From the NCBI GenBank assembly GCA_025201705.1, contig MU617037.1, positions 1 to 25,862 on the forward strand: a stretch of 25,862 nucleotides of DNA, in the 5' to 3' direction. Below are positions 1-8,658 of this stretch, piece by piece. How positions within the stretch are numbered: the stretch's first letter is position 1; each line of letters opens with the position of its first letter. The notes below the pieces were generated by a model. That model saw only the letters and a program-made list of their open reading frames with translations, did not search any database and was not told the DNA's origin. A program made the position numbers and the translations under genes. Origin of the DNA: Dissophora ornata (taxonomy: Eukaryota > Mortierellomycota > Mortierellomycetes > Mortierellales > Mortierellaceae).

Positions 1-19
1 TTAACATAGGTGGAACACC

Positions 20-136
20 ATGGCTTGCGACCTGCTCGCGGTGTGTTCTGCACAGCCTATCTTCCTGTCGTGGGAAGAGAAGCTGACTGACGGCAAGCCA
101 ATCCTTTCTTCCTTCGAGAAGACAGGAATCAGTTAG
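20..136 (+). pseudogene. possible C-terminal end of a DDE transposase (pogo/Tigger-like)
   Basis: A short open frame begins at ATG 20 and ends at TAG 134-136. Its last residues read LSWEEKLTDGKPILSSFEKT followed by GIS. The pattern of a Trp, then a Ser-Phe-x-Lys-Thr-Gly-Ile close to the stop, resembles the C-terminal helix of pogo/Tigger/Jerky-type DDE transposases, which often end in a phrase like SFrKTGI. A TAA lies just upstream in the same frame (2-4), so the rest of the gene is out of the window, in another exon, or lost. It lies tail to tail with the helix-turn-helix fragment on the opposite strand, so the two are not simply halves of one gene. The call rests on a very short similarity and could be chance. 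Confidence 0.25.
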
Positions 137-346
137 AATGAATGATCTCCAAGAAAAAATAAATAAAATAAACCATATCGATTGCACGATGAATTTTTTT
201 CTGCCCATCCACAAGACACGACTCTGAAGAATCTGACAATTTGATACGCTCGACTTTATTTTGGTGAGTAGGAACTTTGAATGGTTTTCTGTCCAGTAAT
301 TCTGAAAGGATCGATTTCTTCGGGACCAATAACTCTGCCCTTTTTA

Positions 347-812
347 TTATTTTTTTATTTTTATTGCAAACTGGTCTTGCAACCATTTGAAGATGATATT
401 TTCTAGGTCTGGCTGCCTTTGCTTCTTTGCCTCCGTACGAAACTCTTCCCGGAGCTCGTGTATCTTGTGTATCGTGGACTTTGGGATACCGCACCCAATA
501 AGACTGCTGAAGTTGCCGAATGAGACCTTGTGCGGAACGTCAGGCTGTCGAAGAACAAGAAATATAGTCGTATATGTCGATGTACTCAAGTTTCTTGTGA
601 ATGAGGTAGCACGTCTTCGCCATTGATGTTTTGTTGTCGTCGCTCGTTGGGAGCATAAGTGCCAACTCCACATCCTCACTCCTTGCACAGTCGAGAAGGA
701 TTTGATACTGCTCCAGTCGTCTCTGCTCCAACGTCTTAAGCTCGGATTTGGTGAGTTTTTTGTTTCTTGGTGGGGCCTGAAACCAGTTGATTCGACGTCG
801 AGTCTTCCCCAT
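347..812 (-). pseudogene. CENP-B/Tc5-type helix-turn-helix transposase fragment
   Basis: Two overlapping - strand frames (812-540 and 688-347) look like one protein broken by a frameshift. The first starts MGKTRRRINWFQAPP and is rich in Lys, Glu and Leu. The second holds VSFGNFSSLIGCGIPKSTIH, a Psq-like helix-turn-helix, followed by RQPDLENIIFKWLQDQ, the core of the HTH_Tnp_Tc5/CENP-B second domain in which 'PDLE..lf.Wl' is typical. Such domains bind the terminal repeats of pogo/Tigger transposons. No DDE catalytic domain follows: the frame ends soon after WLQDQF, and the region to position 129 is AT-rich with only weakly coding-like sequence. It is read as a transposase remnant; host proteins can also carry this domain, so the element identity is uncertain. 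Confidence 0.45.
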
Positions 813-1102
813 GTTTGTTGGTGGTCATTGTTGCATGCGCTGGTTTTTCACCTAGGTGTCACTCCGAACAGGCGACGAATATATTTCAGTTGATTGCGCT
901 TTATTACAAGGTATACCGAGGTTCAATGTGCCCACGCCTCATTTACGACACACGCCTTTGCTGCAGGAATTGTAAAAACTTATTATTATTGGGACGATTT
1001 CGGCTCCTCGGTTTAAAAATGGTCGATTAATCAATTCGAGGAAACAACTCTTTTTTTTTTGGCCAACATTCACACTCACTTGTCCTTCAGCACGTAAGCA
1101 CC

Positions 1103-2068
1103 ATGGAAGCAGAACATTATCGCGACTTTTCTCGACATTCAAAAACTCTACGTGAACAAGGTTTTGCATCAGCAACAGCACTCGAGCTTCAGGAGATCAT
1201 GTTAGCCTACGCGAATAGCAGATACGAAATCTGTTCCAATCTTCTGGCAGCTCTAGCCATTTTTTATTGCTTCGATACTGCTTGATATCTTAACCCATGG
1301 CCTACCGCTAACGTTTTCAGGCCAGTTTTCGGGACCAAGTGCTATCAGAACCACCGCCGATAGACTTCAAGAAACTCATGCGAGAGACACCTCGGCAATT
1401 CAACTTCAACGTTGAGGTTATCCAAGACCATCATGTGTTTCTTAACAGGGAAAAGGAACCACAATAGAGGTTGCGACTCAGCTTGAGGTCGCTCTTTTCG
1501 ACCGGACATCCTGGAAGTTGGCACGATTTCGCTGCATTCAAGGCCACCGATATGTACAGCCGCTCGGCCGCGTTCGTTCTACTCCGGAGGAGAATACATA
1601 GTGAGAGATGCGGCATATGGGCTACTCTTTACGCCCATTACTCGCTTCAGAGGTTATCCAACAAAATGATCAGAGCACTTCGATCCAAGATTGGGCATGC
1701 GTTTGGAACGCTCAAAGAGCGGTGGGGATCCCTCCCCAATTTACACATTAACATCAATAGTGAAGAAATCATTGAAGAATCAGGTCTGCATATTGCGGCG
1801 TGTGTCGTGCTGTACGACATCCTGACGAGGCTGGAGATCTTGGACGACGACGAGATGTGCATGTATTTACCTCCTGAAGATGATAATGGCGAGGTGGACG
1901 CAGGGGGTGGGAGAGATGGGCAGGGGAAGTCGACGAGAACTATCTCGGTCACGAGGACAACGAGGACGACGGGCACGATGATGACGATGCGGACGATGAG
2001 GAACTAACTCCGGCCCAGCGAAGACGGAAGCGAAGAGCGAAGAGAACAAGTTACTCGTGGAAAATAAA
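1103..2068 (+). pseudogene. decayed PIF/Harbinger DDE transposase
   Basis: Collinear + strand fragments in different frames make up a Harbinger-type (DDE_Tnp_4) transposase. The N-terminal piece begins at ATG 1103 (MEAEHYRDFSRHSK). A second piece from about 1321, after a TTTTCAG that could be a splice acceptor, reads RQFNFNVEVIQDHHVFLN and then meets an in-frame TAG at 1466-1468. Next comes GHPGSWHDFAAFKATDMY, equivalent to the G-x-P-G-S-x-H-D motif of Harbinger. After a frame change follows GGEYIVRDAAYGLLFTP, the D-(S/A)-A-Y-x-L motif holding a catalytic Asp, which runs into TGA. A return to the first frame gives IGHAFGTLKERWGSL (the 'FG.LK.RW..L' motif) and ACVVLYDILTRLEI. The third frame supplies an acidic tail and the nuclear-localisation-like AQRRRKRRAKR near 2020-2045. 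Several frameshifts and stops mean no functional transposase; the family call is firm. Confidence 0.75.
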
Positions 2069-2142
2069 GACCATTGTTTATTTGATAAAAAGCATATACG
2101 AGGGAGAGCTGCGTGGAGAGCTGTGTGGAGAGGCTGATGACC

Positions 2143-3402
2143 TTAAATGGCATTCTGCTTATCAAATTCCAATTCTATGCGCAGCTTCGACGGGCCTCCT
2201 GTCTTCCACGATGCTGTCGCAACCCTCATTAGTTCCAGTTCTGCCTCCGCCCTCGCCTTGCACAGCTGTAACTCAATCTCTGCCTTCGCCTTCGTCAATT
2301 CCAACTCTGTCTCTGCCTTCTCCAGCTCTACTATCTTCGTTTTCTCTTGAAGGGTTGCTAGCCTCTCCTCAATATCCATTTGGAAGCGTGCCCTCTTCTG
2401 ATCAGCTTCGAATTTCAGGCGCTCCAGTTCCAGATGCTGCTTTTGGTATTCCAACGTTGTTGCCACGCTTTGCTTCTGGCTTTCTCGATCCAATACCGTT
2501 TCGTCCGTAAGATCCTCAACTAACTCTACCATCTCCACCCCATTCCTTTTGTGCTTCTTTGTTGGCGGTGCTAACTCCTTAGGTTGCTGTTCTGATTCCT
2601 GTGATGGAGTTCCTGATCTCTGAGATATCGCATCTTCGTCAACGTCAACTTGGATCGCACTGTCACCTTCATCATTGCTCTCGTCGGCACTGACAGTATC
2701 ATTGCTCTCGTCGGCATTGACAGTATTTGCTGTATTTGTAGTGGACCTTTGCTGTATCGGTTCTCTGGGACGTTGGTTCAAGGACGTCAAGGCGAATGGT
2801 TTCAATATCAAGTAGTAACGACAAGCCTTGAGTATTCTCGCATCCAGAGCCGATCCCGGTAGGCCGCCATTGCGAGTTTGATTATAGAGTTCGTGAGCTG
2901 ATCTCCAGCATTTCATCATGGCGTTGATCTTGTTTTTCAGCTGGGCTTCGTCAATCTTCACAACTGCCTTATCGGTAGTGAATGCATTATTAAATTTGCT
3001 GACCAGGATCTGGCGAATCCCTGTCTTTGGCTTGTTGGTGTTCTTCTCGCTTGAGCCATACAGCAATTCCCATGTCTCTGGCGTTGCAATTTGTTCAGCA
3101 AGAAACCTTTCCTGCTCCGGAGTGTAGCTATGCGATTTTTTCCCCGAAACCTTCCCCGAAACCTTCCCAGAAACCTTCCCGTTGCGCGTGGCGATCGGTG
3201 ATGTGGAGGTGGAAGGCTCGCGACCACGAGACTTACGTTTACGAGAGGTTGTCTTGGGCACAGGTGAGGCTCCTGAAGAAGCCGAAGACACAGTAGATTT
3301 TGTGGAGGAGTGCATTGAGGATGCGGATATTGTGTGGGAGTTTGAATACACAGGAAGTCGTCTCGGACGAAGGCTTGAATATTGTTGATTATAAACTGGC
3401 GG
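2143..3402 (-). CDS. Myb/SANT-like DNA-binding protein, Harbinger partner ORF (main exon)
   Basis: This 419-codon exon is open from the acceptor TTTTAG|CCG at 3403 to the stop at 2143. An internal ATG gives a start 14 codons into the GTG-initiated part (MHSSTKSTVSS). After a basic, Ser-rich stretch containing three GKVS repeats comes a Myb/SANT-like domain: SYTPEQERFLAEQIATPETW, then QILVSKFNNAF, KIDEAQLKNKINAMMKCWRS and a Cys-Arg-Tyr-Tyr-Leu block. An acidic linker and a KKHKR basic patch follow. The last 130 residues form a long charged coiled coil of Glu, Lys, Ala and Leu (about 2170-2500). Harbinger elements typically encode a transposase plus a Myb-like protein that helps its nuclear import and terminal-repeat binding; the convergent decayed transposase at 1.1-2.1 kb fits this. 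The 3' ends of the two genes nearly meet. The exon itself shows no break, but its upstream exon is decayed. Confidence 0.7.
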   Translation of the reverse strand, partial: PPVYNQQYSSLRPRRLPVYSNSHTISASSMHSSTKSTVSSASSGASPVPKTTSRKRKSRGREPSTSTSPIATRNGKVSGKVSGKVSGKKSHSYTPEQERFLAEQIATPETWELLYGSSEKNTNKPKTGIRQILVSKFNNAFTTDKAVVKIDEAQLKNKINAMMKCWRSAHELYNQTRNGGLPGSALDARILKACRYYLILKPFALTSLNQRPREPIQQRSTTNTANTVNADESNDTVSADESNDEGDSAIQVDVDEDAISQRSGTPSQESEQQPKELAPPTKKHKRNGVEMVELVEDLTDETVLDRESQKQSVATTLEYQKQHLELERLKFEADQKRARFQMDIEERLATLQEKTKIVELEKAETELELTKAKAEIELQLCKARAEAELELMRVATASWKTGGPSKLRIELEFDKQNAI

Positions 3403-3469
3403 CTAAAAGATAATCGCGGTCAATATAGAGAATTCAAGGGATAGTCAGCTCACAAGCGTAATCACGCAC

Positions 3470-3811
3470 CTGTCTCCTCTGCATAAATAACTGACCCTGC
3501 AGCTGCTGATATTGTTGGTGCCTCTACCTCTGTGGTTGCTCTTGCAGGTGCTGGCACTACTGTCTGTATTTCTGGGACCGTTGTTGTTGCTGAATCTGCT
3601 GGTGCTGCTGTTGTGGCTGGATTTGCTGAAGGGGATATAGAGTGCTTTGTTGAGGAAGGGACAACTGGAAGAAATCTGTATTCCACTATTTTCTAGGTGT
3701 TGCACGCTGGGACCGAGGTTGGGAACGCCTATCGTTGGAACGTTCCTCTGAGTCCGGTAGTTCAGATTCGAGACTAAGTGTGGGGGTGGTAGAACCTGGT
3801 TCGCGATTTGC
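3470..3811 (-). pseudogene. broken 5' exon of the Myb/SANT-like gene, Gln-rich
   Basis: Upstream of the main exon a 67-bp intron (GTGCGT at 3469-3464, acceptor TTTTAG ending at 3403) joins phase 0 to a frame reading QQYQQLQGQLFMQRRQ. Followed upstream, this frame is strongly Gln-rich (QQIQPQQQHQQIQQQQ) and, before that, Ser/Glu/Arg-rich (LESELPDSEERSNDRRS). It is interrupted by three TAG codons at 3526-3524, 3559-3557 and 3688-3686, and is bounded by TGA at 3814-3812. Composition shows this is the real coding frame; the other two frames are shadows of Gln codons read as Ser/Asn or Ala/Thr. Two of the TAGs sit among CAG/CAA codons, consistent with C-to-T changes (CpA to TpA). If translation starts downstream at an ATG in the main exon, the DNA-binding and coiled-coil parts could still be made. 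Confidence 0.55.
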
Positions 3812-3873
3812 TCAGGAGTCGGTGATGGTGAATGGACTTAGAATGGGCAAAGTTGAGTCTCCCCCACAAATTT

Positions 3874-4030
3874 GCAAGCCACCCGCCCGAGTGGAGATAG
3901 TATGGCCAAGTGTGGAGCAAGCCACCCGTCCGAATGGAGACGGTGTGTCCAAGTGTGGAGCAAGCCACCCGTCCGAATGGAGACGGTGTGTCCAAGTGTG
4001 AAGCAAGCCACCCGTCCGAGTGGAGAGTGT
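3874..4030 (+). repeat. 43-bp minisatellite, about 3.6 copies
   Basis: The heptamer gcaagcc recurs at 3874, 3917, 3960 and 4003, exactly 43 bp apart. The unit includes ccacccgtccgaatggagac and gtgtgtccaagtgtgga. The two central copies are nearly identical; the first and last diverge (cgcccgagtggagatag; cgtccgagtggagagtg). Because 43 is not a multiple of three, the array shifts frame at each copy, so the overlapping open frames of 60-120 codons on both strands are by-products. It may be a subterminal repeat of the neighbouring Harbinger element or an independent minisatellite. Confidence 0.85.
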
Positions 4031-4040
4031 GGCCTGTCCA

Positions 4041-4346
4041 GTGGAGAAGGTATTCCGCCCATGATCCTCTTCGACGCATTCGTGCTTCTTCTACTGCAGG
4101 ATAGTAGTGCAGAAGATCTTCGCTTGGATCGCTCGTTGCCTGCTTGTAATGAGAGGGCCATCCAATGCAAGGTGAGATCGTAGGACCGCAATGAGGGTTA
4201 TGAGGGTTGCTTGGTCCTGAAGTATCTGGTGAAGGTCATAATGTCATCCAGTTGTTCGTGGTTCTGCATCTTTGTGTCACCAAAACTTTATCAAAGATAG
4301 AGTCTCAGAGTCTCTGGAGAAGGAAGAAATAATTTATAGCCAGAAA
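4041..4346. other. no gene seen
   Basis: This stretch lies between the minisatellite and the 3' end of the oxidoreductase gene. Short open frames exist on both strands, but none has family-like motifs or plausible splice structure. The last 80 bases probably hold the 3' UTR of the - strand oxidoreductase. Confidence 0.5.
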
Positions 4347-5556
4347 CTAAATCTCAGCAACATCAATGATGATCTTGCCAACGTACTTTCCGTTCATGTA
4401 ATCTACATAGACCTGGGGTGCGTTCTCGAGATTTTTTATCACCGTCTCCTTTTGACGCTTGATCTCCCCACTGGCGACCAGTGGACCCAGCTCCTTCCAC
4501 ATCTGCGGAAACCGATGGATATGTTGGAAGCCATTAAAGCCCTCCAACTTCAGGGCTTTGGTGATAATCATGCCCAAGTTCTTGGTCAGGTATGGGGTCT
4601 TGGCGTTTGTGGTTGAGACATTTCCAACGACAAGGACTTGTCCATTCATCTTGAGTTGCTCGAGCGCGATGTCCAAGGTCTCGCCGCTAACGAGATCGAA
4701 ATACACGTCCAGACCACCAGGGGCGGCAGCAACGAGCTCAGCACGGGCATCTTTGGTCCTGTAGTTGAAGGCGGCATCGAAGCCAGTCTGGTTGAGCATG
4801 TAGTCAACCTTTTCGCCAGTCCCTGCGCTGCCGATAATGAATGCACCTGCGCGTTTCGCCAGGATGGCGAAGCACGTACCCACTGGTCTAAATATACGTT
4901 AGTATTTTAGTGCTGCAATTCCGAGTCCTCTTGATTCTTGATAAAACTCCTGAGTCAAAAAAATATACAAAACACGCGCTTACCCAGCGGCAGATGAGAT
5001 GAAAACCACCTAGCCCTTCTTGAGCTCGACCGACGTCTGAGAGACACCATAGGCTGTGAACCCATTGACACCGAGCAAGTTGGTGTATTCAGTCAGAGGA
5101 ACTTTGGGATTGTGGGGGTCTAGGATGACCAGGAGGATGTGGGGGTTTGGTGTGAGTCGAGTATACTGCTCCCATGGGAGCGCGAGCCCAAGAACGATAG
5201 TGGAAACTGGATAAGCAGCATTCTTGGAATCGACCACCTCTGCGATACCAAAGCCAGTGACAGTTTCAGCAACTGCACCGGCCATCGGGTTGTCCTCCTC
5301 AAATAACACTTGCACAACGATGTTTGTTTTTTTTTTTTCGAGTTTTCGTGGATCATTTCCACTGTTATCAATGAATTCAGAGCAAAAAAAACCTACTAGG
5401 GTCAATGGCGAGATAGAGGTTGCGGAGCAGAATCTCGCCATTTTGTAGGTCTGTGTTCAATTCAACAGATTCGATCTTGAAATTGTCAGTGGTCATGATA
5501 TCTGTCTTGGCGAAAAGCCTGGCGCGGAGAGCGCGAGTGTTGGTGAGTGTGGGCAT
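4347..5556 (-). pseudogene. MDR-family NAD(P)H-dependent oxidoreductase (prostaglandin-reductase-like) with premature stop
   Basis: Three exons encode a zinc-independent medium-chain reductase of the prostaglandin/leukotriene B4 reductase type, which reduces activated double bonds of enals and enones with NADPH in the cytosol. Exon 1 starts best at ATG 5556 (MPTLTNTRALRARLFAKTD) and reaches ILLRNLYLAIDPS, the family's N-terminal strand. A longer frame reaches ATG 5688. Exon 2 holds DNPMAGAVAETVTGFGIAEV and TNLLGVNGFTAYG. Exon 3 starts at 4887 and completes the dinucleotide-binding motif SSAAG|PVGTCFAILAKRAG, then GFDAAFNYRT and GGLDVYFDLVSGE, ending KIIIDVAEI at TAG 4349-4347. The second intron (4983-4888) is ordinary. 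The first (about 5392-5362) would be only 31 bp. In exon 2 a TAG at 5012-5010 interrupts ELKKG*VVFISSAAG, where the family usually has Glu. All other blocks are intact, so the loss is recent, a sequencing error, or a readthrough site. Confidence 0.75.
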
Positions 5557-5692
5557 TGGTGGCGGATGAACCAAATATCCTGGAAAGTTGCCTTCTTTGG
5601 CAATTTCATTCCTCGCATCGATTGTTTGTTGGACATAGTGAGGCCAGTAATGATACGAGCTGCGGAGAAAAGAGGTAGTTGAAGCCATATAT

Positions 5693-6495
5693 TCTCAGAA
5701 ATGAGCAGAAGGAACATGATTGATGAGAGCAGTCTGTAAAGGATCGAGAAGAGACGACTGACATGGCACGCGGAGTGAGGAAAGGAAAAGGCAGACAATG
5801 AGCAGGAGAGGACGAGTGGCCAGCGGCCAGCGGCGGCAGCAGGAGCAGAACGTGGATGATGATGCGAAAGTCAGGCTGGAACCAGCGAAGGAGCAGGAGC
5901 AAGCGCAAATGTAGATACAGACGTAGATCTAAAATGAAGAGTTGGATACAAAAACTATTGGAAAAAGTACTGTCTGTATCATTTAGGTGTACAAGGCAGA
6001 GCAGCATTATGGGCCCTCCAGATCGCTTGATAGGTAACCTTGTCTGCTTCTTTTGAGTGTTGTTTTTTTATCTTGCCCTTCCCACCAATCGCTCATATAG
6101 TCTATTGTCCATAGGAATCATTGATCGCTTTCGTAGAAAAGATCAAGGGATACATCGGCTTTTTTTCCCACTCAAGTTCTCCATTATGGCATACACGCGG
6201 ACAGGCGGTTCCGAAAAGGGATACTGGTGACGACGGGGTAAGGGGCAGACAATCTTTTTTATTCAACGGCTGGCCATTGCAGGTGCCCCTGATGATATTA
6301 GCGTAGTAACGCTAAACCTCTGCAGCAACGTATCACTCGATCCGACATTGGTGTCGTAGGACTCTGGCGCGTACCTATCCCACTCTCAGCTGCTTGCACG
6401 TTGACCGTCGAATCACAGCCGTGACGACTCTGCAGAGTCACGGATGGCTTTGCACGTCTGCACTTTTGCCTCTGGATTGGAGCACAAGTGTGAGT
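5693..6495. other. intergenic stretch with an uncertain small + strand gene
   Basis: No clear gene. On + an open frame from 5856 (MMMRKSGWNQRRSRSKRK) runs to SIMGPPDRLIG, where a GTAACC donor (about 6034) and an acceptor CATAG at about 6117 would continue it in frame as GIIDRFRRKDQGIHRLFFP to a TGA. A second frame over the same DNA (AKVRLEPAKEQEQAQ, NEELDTKTIGKS, VYKAEQHYGPSRSLDR) has a more normal protein composition but contains several TAG/TAA stops. Either a small basic protein or a degraded gene is possible. The region also contains the 5' flank of the oxidoreductase and the 3' flank of the GH9 gene. Confidence 0.25.
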
Positions 6496-8658
6496 CTAGT
6501 TTCTCTTCCGACGACAAATGAATATTCCCAGCACTAACACTATTGCAGAGGCCAGGGACGCTATAAGTGCAATCAACCAGGTGGCCATACTACCGAAGGT
6601 ACCAGACGGAGGATCATTGCGTTGGCCAGCAAGGACATGGATATATGGTGGCGGCTCATGGGACGTCATCACTTGGTAGGCCATCAGTCCCGTGAATGGA
6701 GCATTGTAGTCCAGTGCTACCTCGTTCTGGCGCCAGTTACTCCTTTGGTCCATGAATCGGTCGTTCTTGTCTGGTCCTCCGACCACAGCGCCGAAAAGCT
6801 CGTGCCCATCCTTTGCAGGGGAAGTATCGATCGAATTAAAACCGTTTCCTGCAGCTGCCAAGGCTGAATGAGGGTTCATCGGTGAGTTGGGATGTACTCC
6901 CACAATGTAGGGCGTCTTCTCGGGGTTGTCGCCCAAAATATAGCGGATTTGCTTCAGCGCAAACGCCCTGTAGCTCTCGATCTTGTCTTTTGCCACCCCG
7001 TCAATAACGACGGCGGGCACTGTGTTTGAAGTTGCCTCCATATGGCTCGCCAAGAGGGCCAGTGCTAAGGCTGCGTTGGCCGCTACAACCGCAGAGTCAT
7101 CTCCAGAGGACCCGTAGCAATAATACATTCCGCCCTTTGTAAACGAGCAAGGTTTTGCCGCGTTAATCGTAAACGCAGCGAAACCTTCTGCCAAATTTTG
7201 CCATTTACTACCATCGACCATGCCTCGGGTCAAGCTCGCCATCAAAATATACACGAAGCCGATCTTATCGTCCCAGCTGATTGGTGCCATTAAATCTCCT
7301 TTCTGGGAGATTACTCGATCGGTATACGCGCTTGCTTTGTTGGCATACACAACATCATTGGTCAGTCGGAATAGCCATGCTGCACCCCAGGCTAGGTCGT
7401 GCAAGTAACTCGTTGATGGATAGCAGCAGGAAGCTGCAGGTACGACCTTCTGGTAGACTTGTTGTGGCGTCGAGGTCTCTGCTAACTTATAGAGCACCTC
7501 TGCGTGGGTTTGTAGGGTTGCTGCATAGGTCGCATCATGCAGCTTATCACGGTACATGATTGAACATGACGCAAACGCTGCGGCAGCGTCTGCCATGACA
7601 TCGGTGCCTGGCTTGGTGTCGCTGACAAAAAATACAGGGCGGGGGTTTGGGATGCTGGTATCTGGACCCCAGTAGTTGTTGTCGACTTCAGCGATACCGA
7701 CTTGGACGTAAAGCGTATTGTCGTTGGGGTGAGCCTTGATGAGCCAGTCGGTACCCCAACGAACCATTTGATCAAGGTAGTGGGTCTGGTTGGCGAGAAC
7801 GTAGCCGTCATAAAACTCAAGTGCGCCGTAGCATATCTCGGTCAAGGTGAAGGTCAATGGATAGATGAACTTGATGTAGTCACCTGCATCGTAGTATCCC
7901 TAGGTTGCGATTATGGAAACATAGTTCGTTTTGACCATTAATAATAATACCACCGCATCATGGAGAACCATTTTACAATGTTACTTAACACACCCCAGTT
8001 AGATCTTGACCTGCTTCACTGCCATCAAGCAAGCCCGAGCTGTTGCGCTAGTTGGCATAAAAAATTGAGGCGAACATGCCATTAGACAATTGAGTACATG
8101 CAACAGTTACCGGCATATCTGTTTTCTATCCACTTACCCACTTCACTCGTTGGTCGTTAGGCAGTTCGCCTGCTCGCTGCGCCTCATAAAACATGAAAGA
8201 GGCGCCGAGTAATCTAAGACGAACGATTGATATAAGGCGTTCGGGATTAGTACAACGAATCATTCAAAACAGGGACATCGTGATCGCTCGGCTGCTTACC
8301 GGATATACTCTGGATCTGGGAATGGTTTGTCGTTGTCGACCCTGGTTGAAACTTTTGTTGCCTCTTGAGTCGCGGGCCATGTCCTGGTGAATTGGTAAAG
8401 CCCCTCGACCGTTATGGTGGCATCAACGTTAGAAGCGCTCTGCTGCGCTACGTTATTGGGATCCGGATACGAGTCATCGAAAGGGAAATCCTTATAAGAG
8501 GTGCCACTGGGTTCTTCGCCATGACTACCATTTGAACCGTTGTCATGACTTCTGGGCAAAGCTGCAACAATGCTGCTGGACAGGGCAAGAACAACGGCGA
8601 TGGTGACGAAAATTGACACAATCCATTTAAAGGAGAATGCTGAGGTGGGTCTGAGCAT
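6496..8658 (-). CDS. GH9 endoglucanase, membrane-anchored, four exons
   Basis: Joining exons 8658-8300, 8213-8138, 8047-7994 and 7899-6496 gives an uninterrupted 630-residue glycoside hydrolase family 9 protein; GH9 enzymes cut internal beta-1,4-glucan bonds by inversion. All three introns (86, 90, 94 bp) have GTAAGC/GTAAGT/GTGTGT donors and TAG acceptors. Residues 11-33 are hydrophobic (signal peptide or anchor). Exon 2 reads LLGASFMFYEAQRAGELP, exon 3 RNSSGLLDGSEAGQDLTG, and exon 4 opens GYYDAGDYIKF with the two catalytic-site Asp (about D167, D170). The second GH9 signature is complete: FMDQRSNWRQNEVALDYNA, with the acid Glu at about 556. In the first signature the usual H-x-R reads NPHSALAA, as I recall for a fungal subgroup. 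Residues 603-625 form a transmembrane helix followed by RRKRN, so the catalytic domain should face the wall with a short cytosolic tail. The start ATG 8658 is the first in frame. It ends in TAG. Confidence 0.93.

Noticed and set aside
3774..4191. ORFs of 64-117 codons on both strands across the minisatellite
   Set aside because: The 43-bp period shifts frame at every unit, so open frames are by-products of the repeat.
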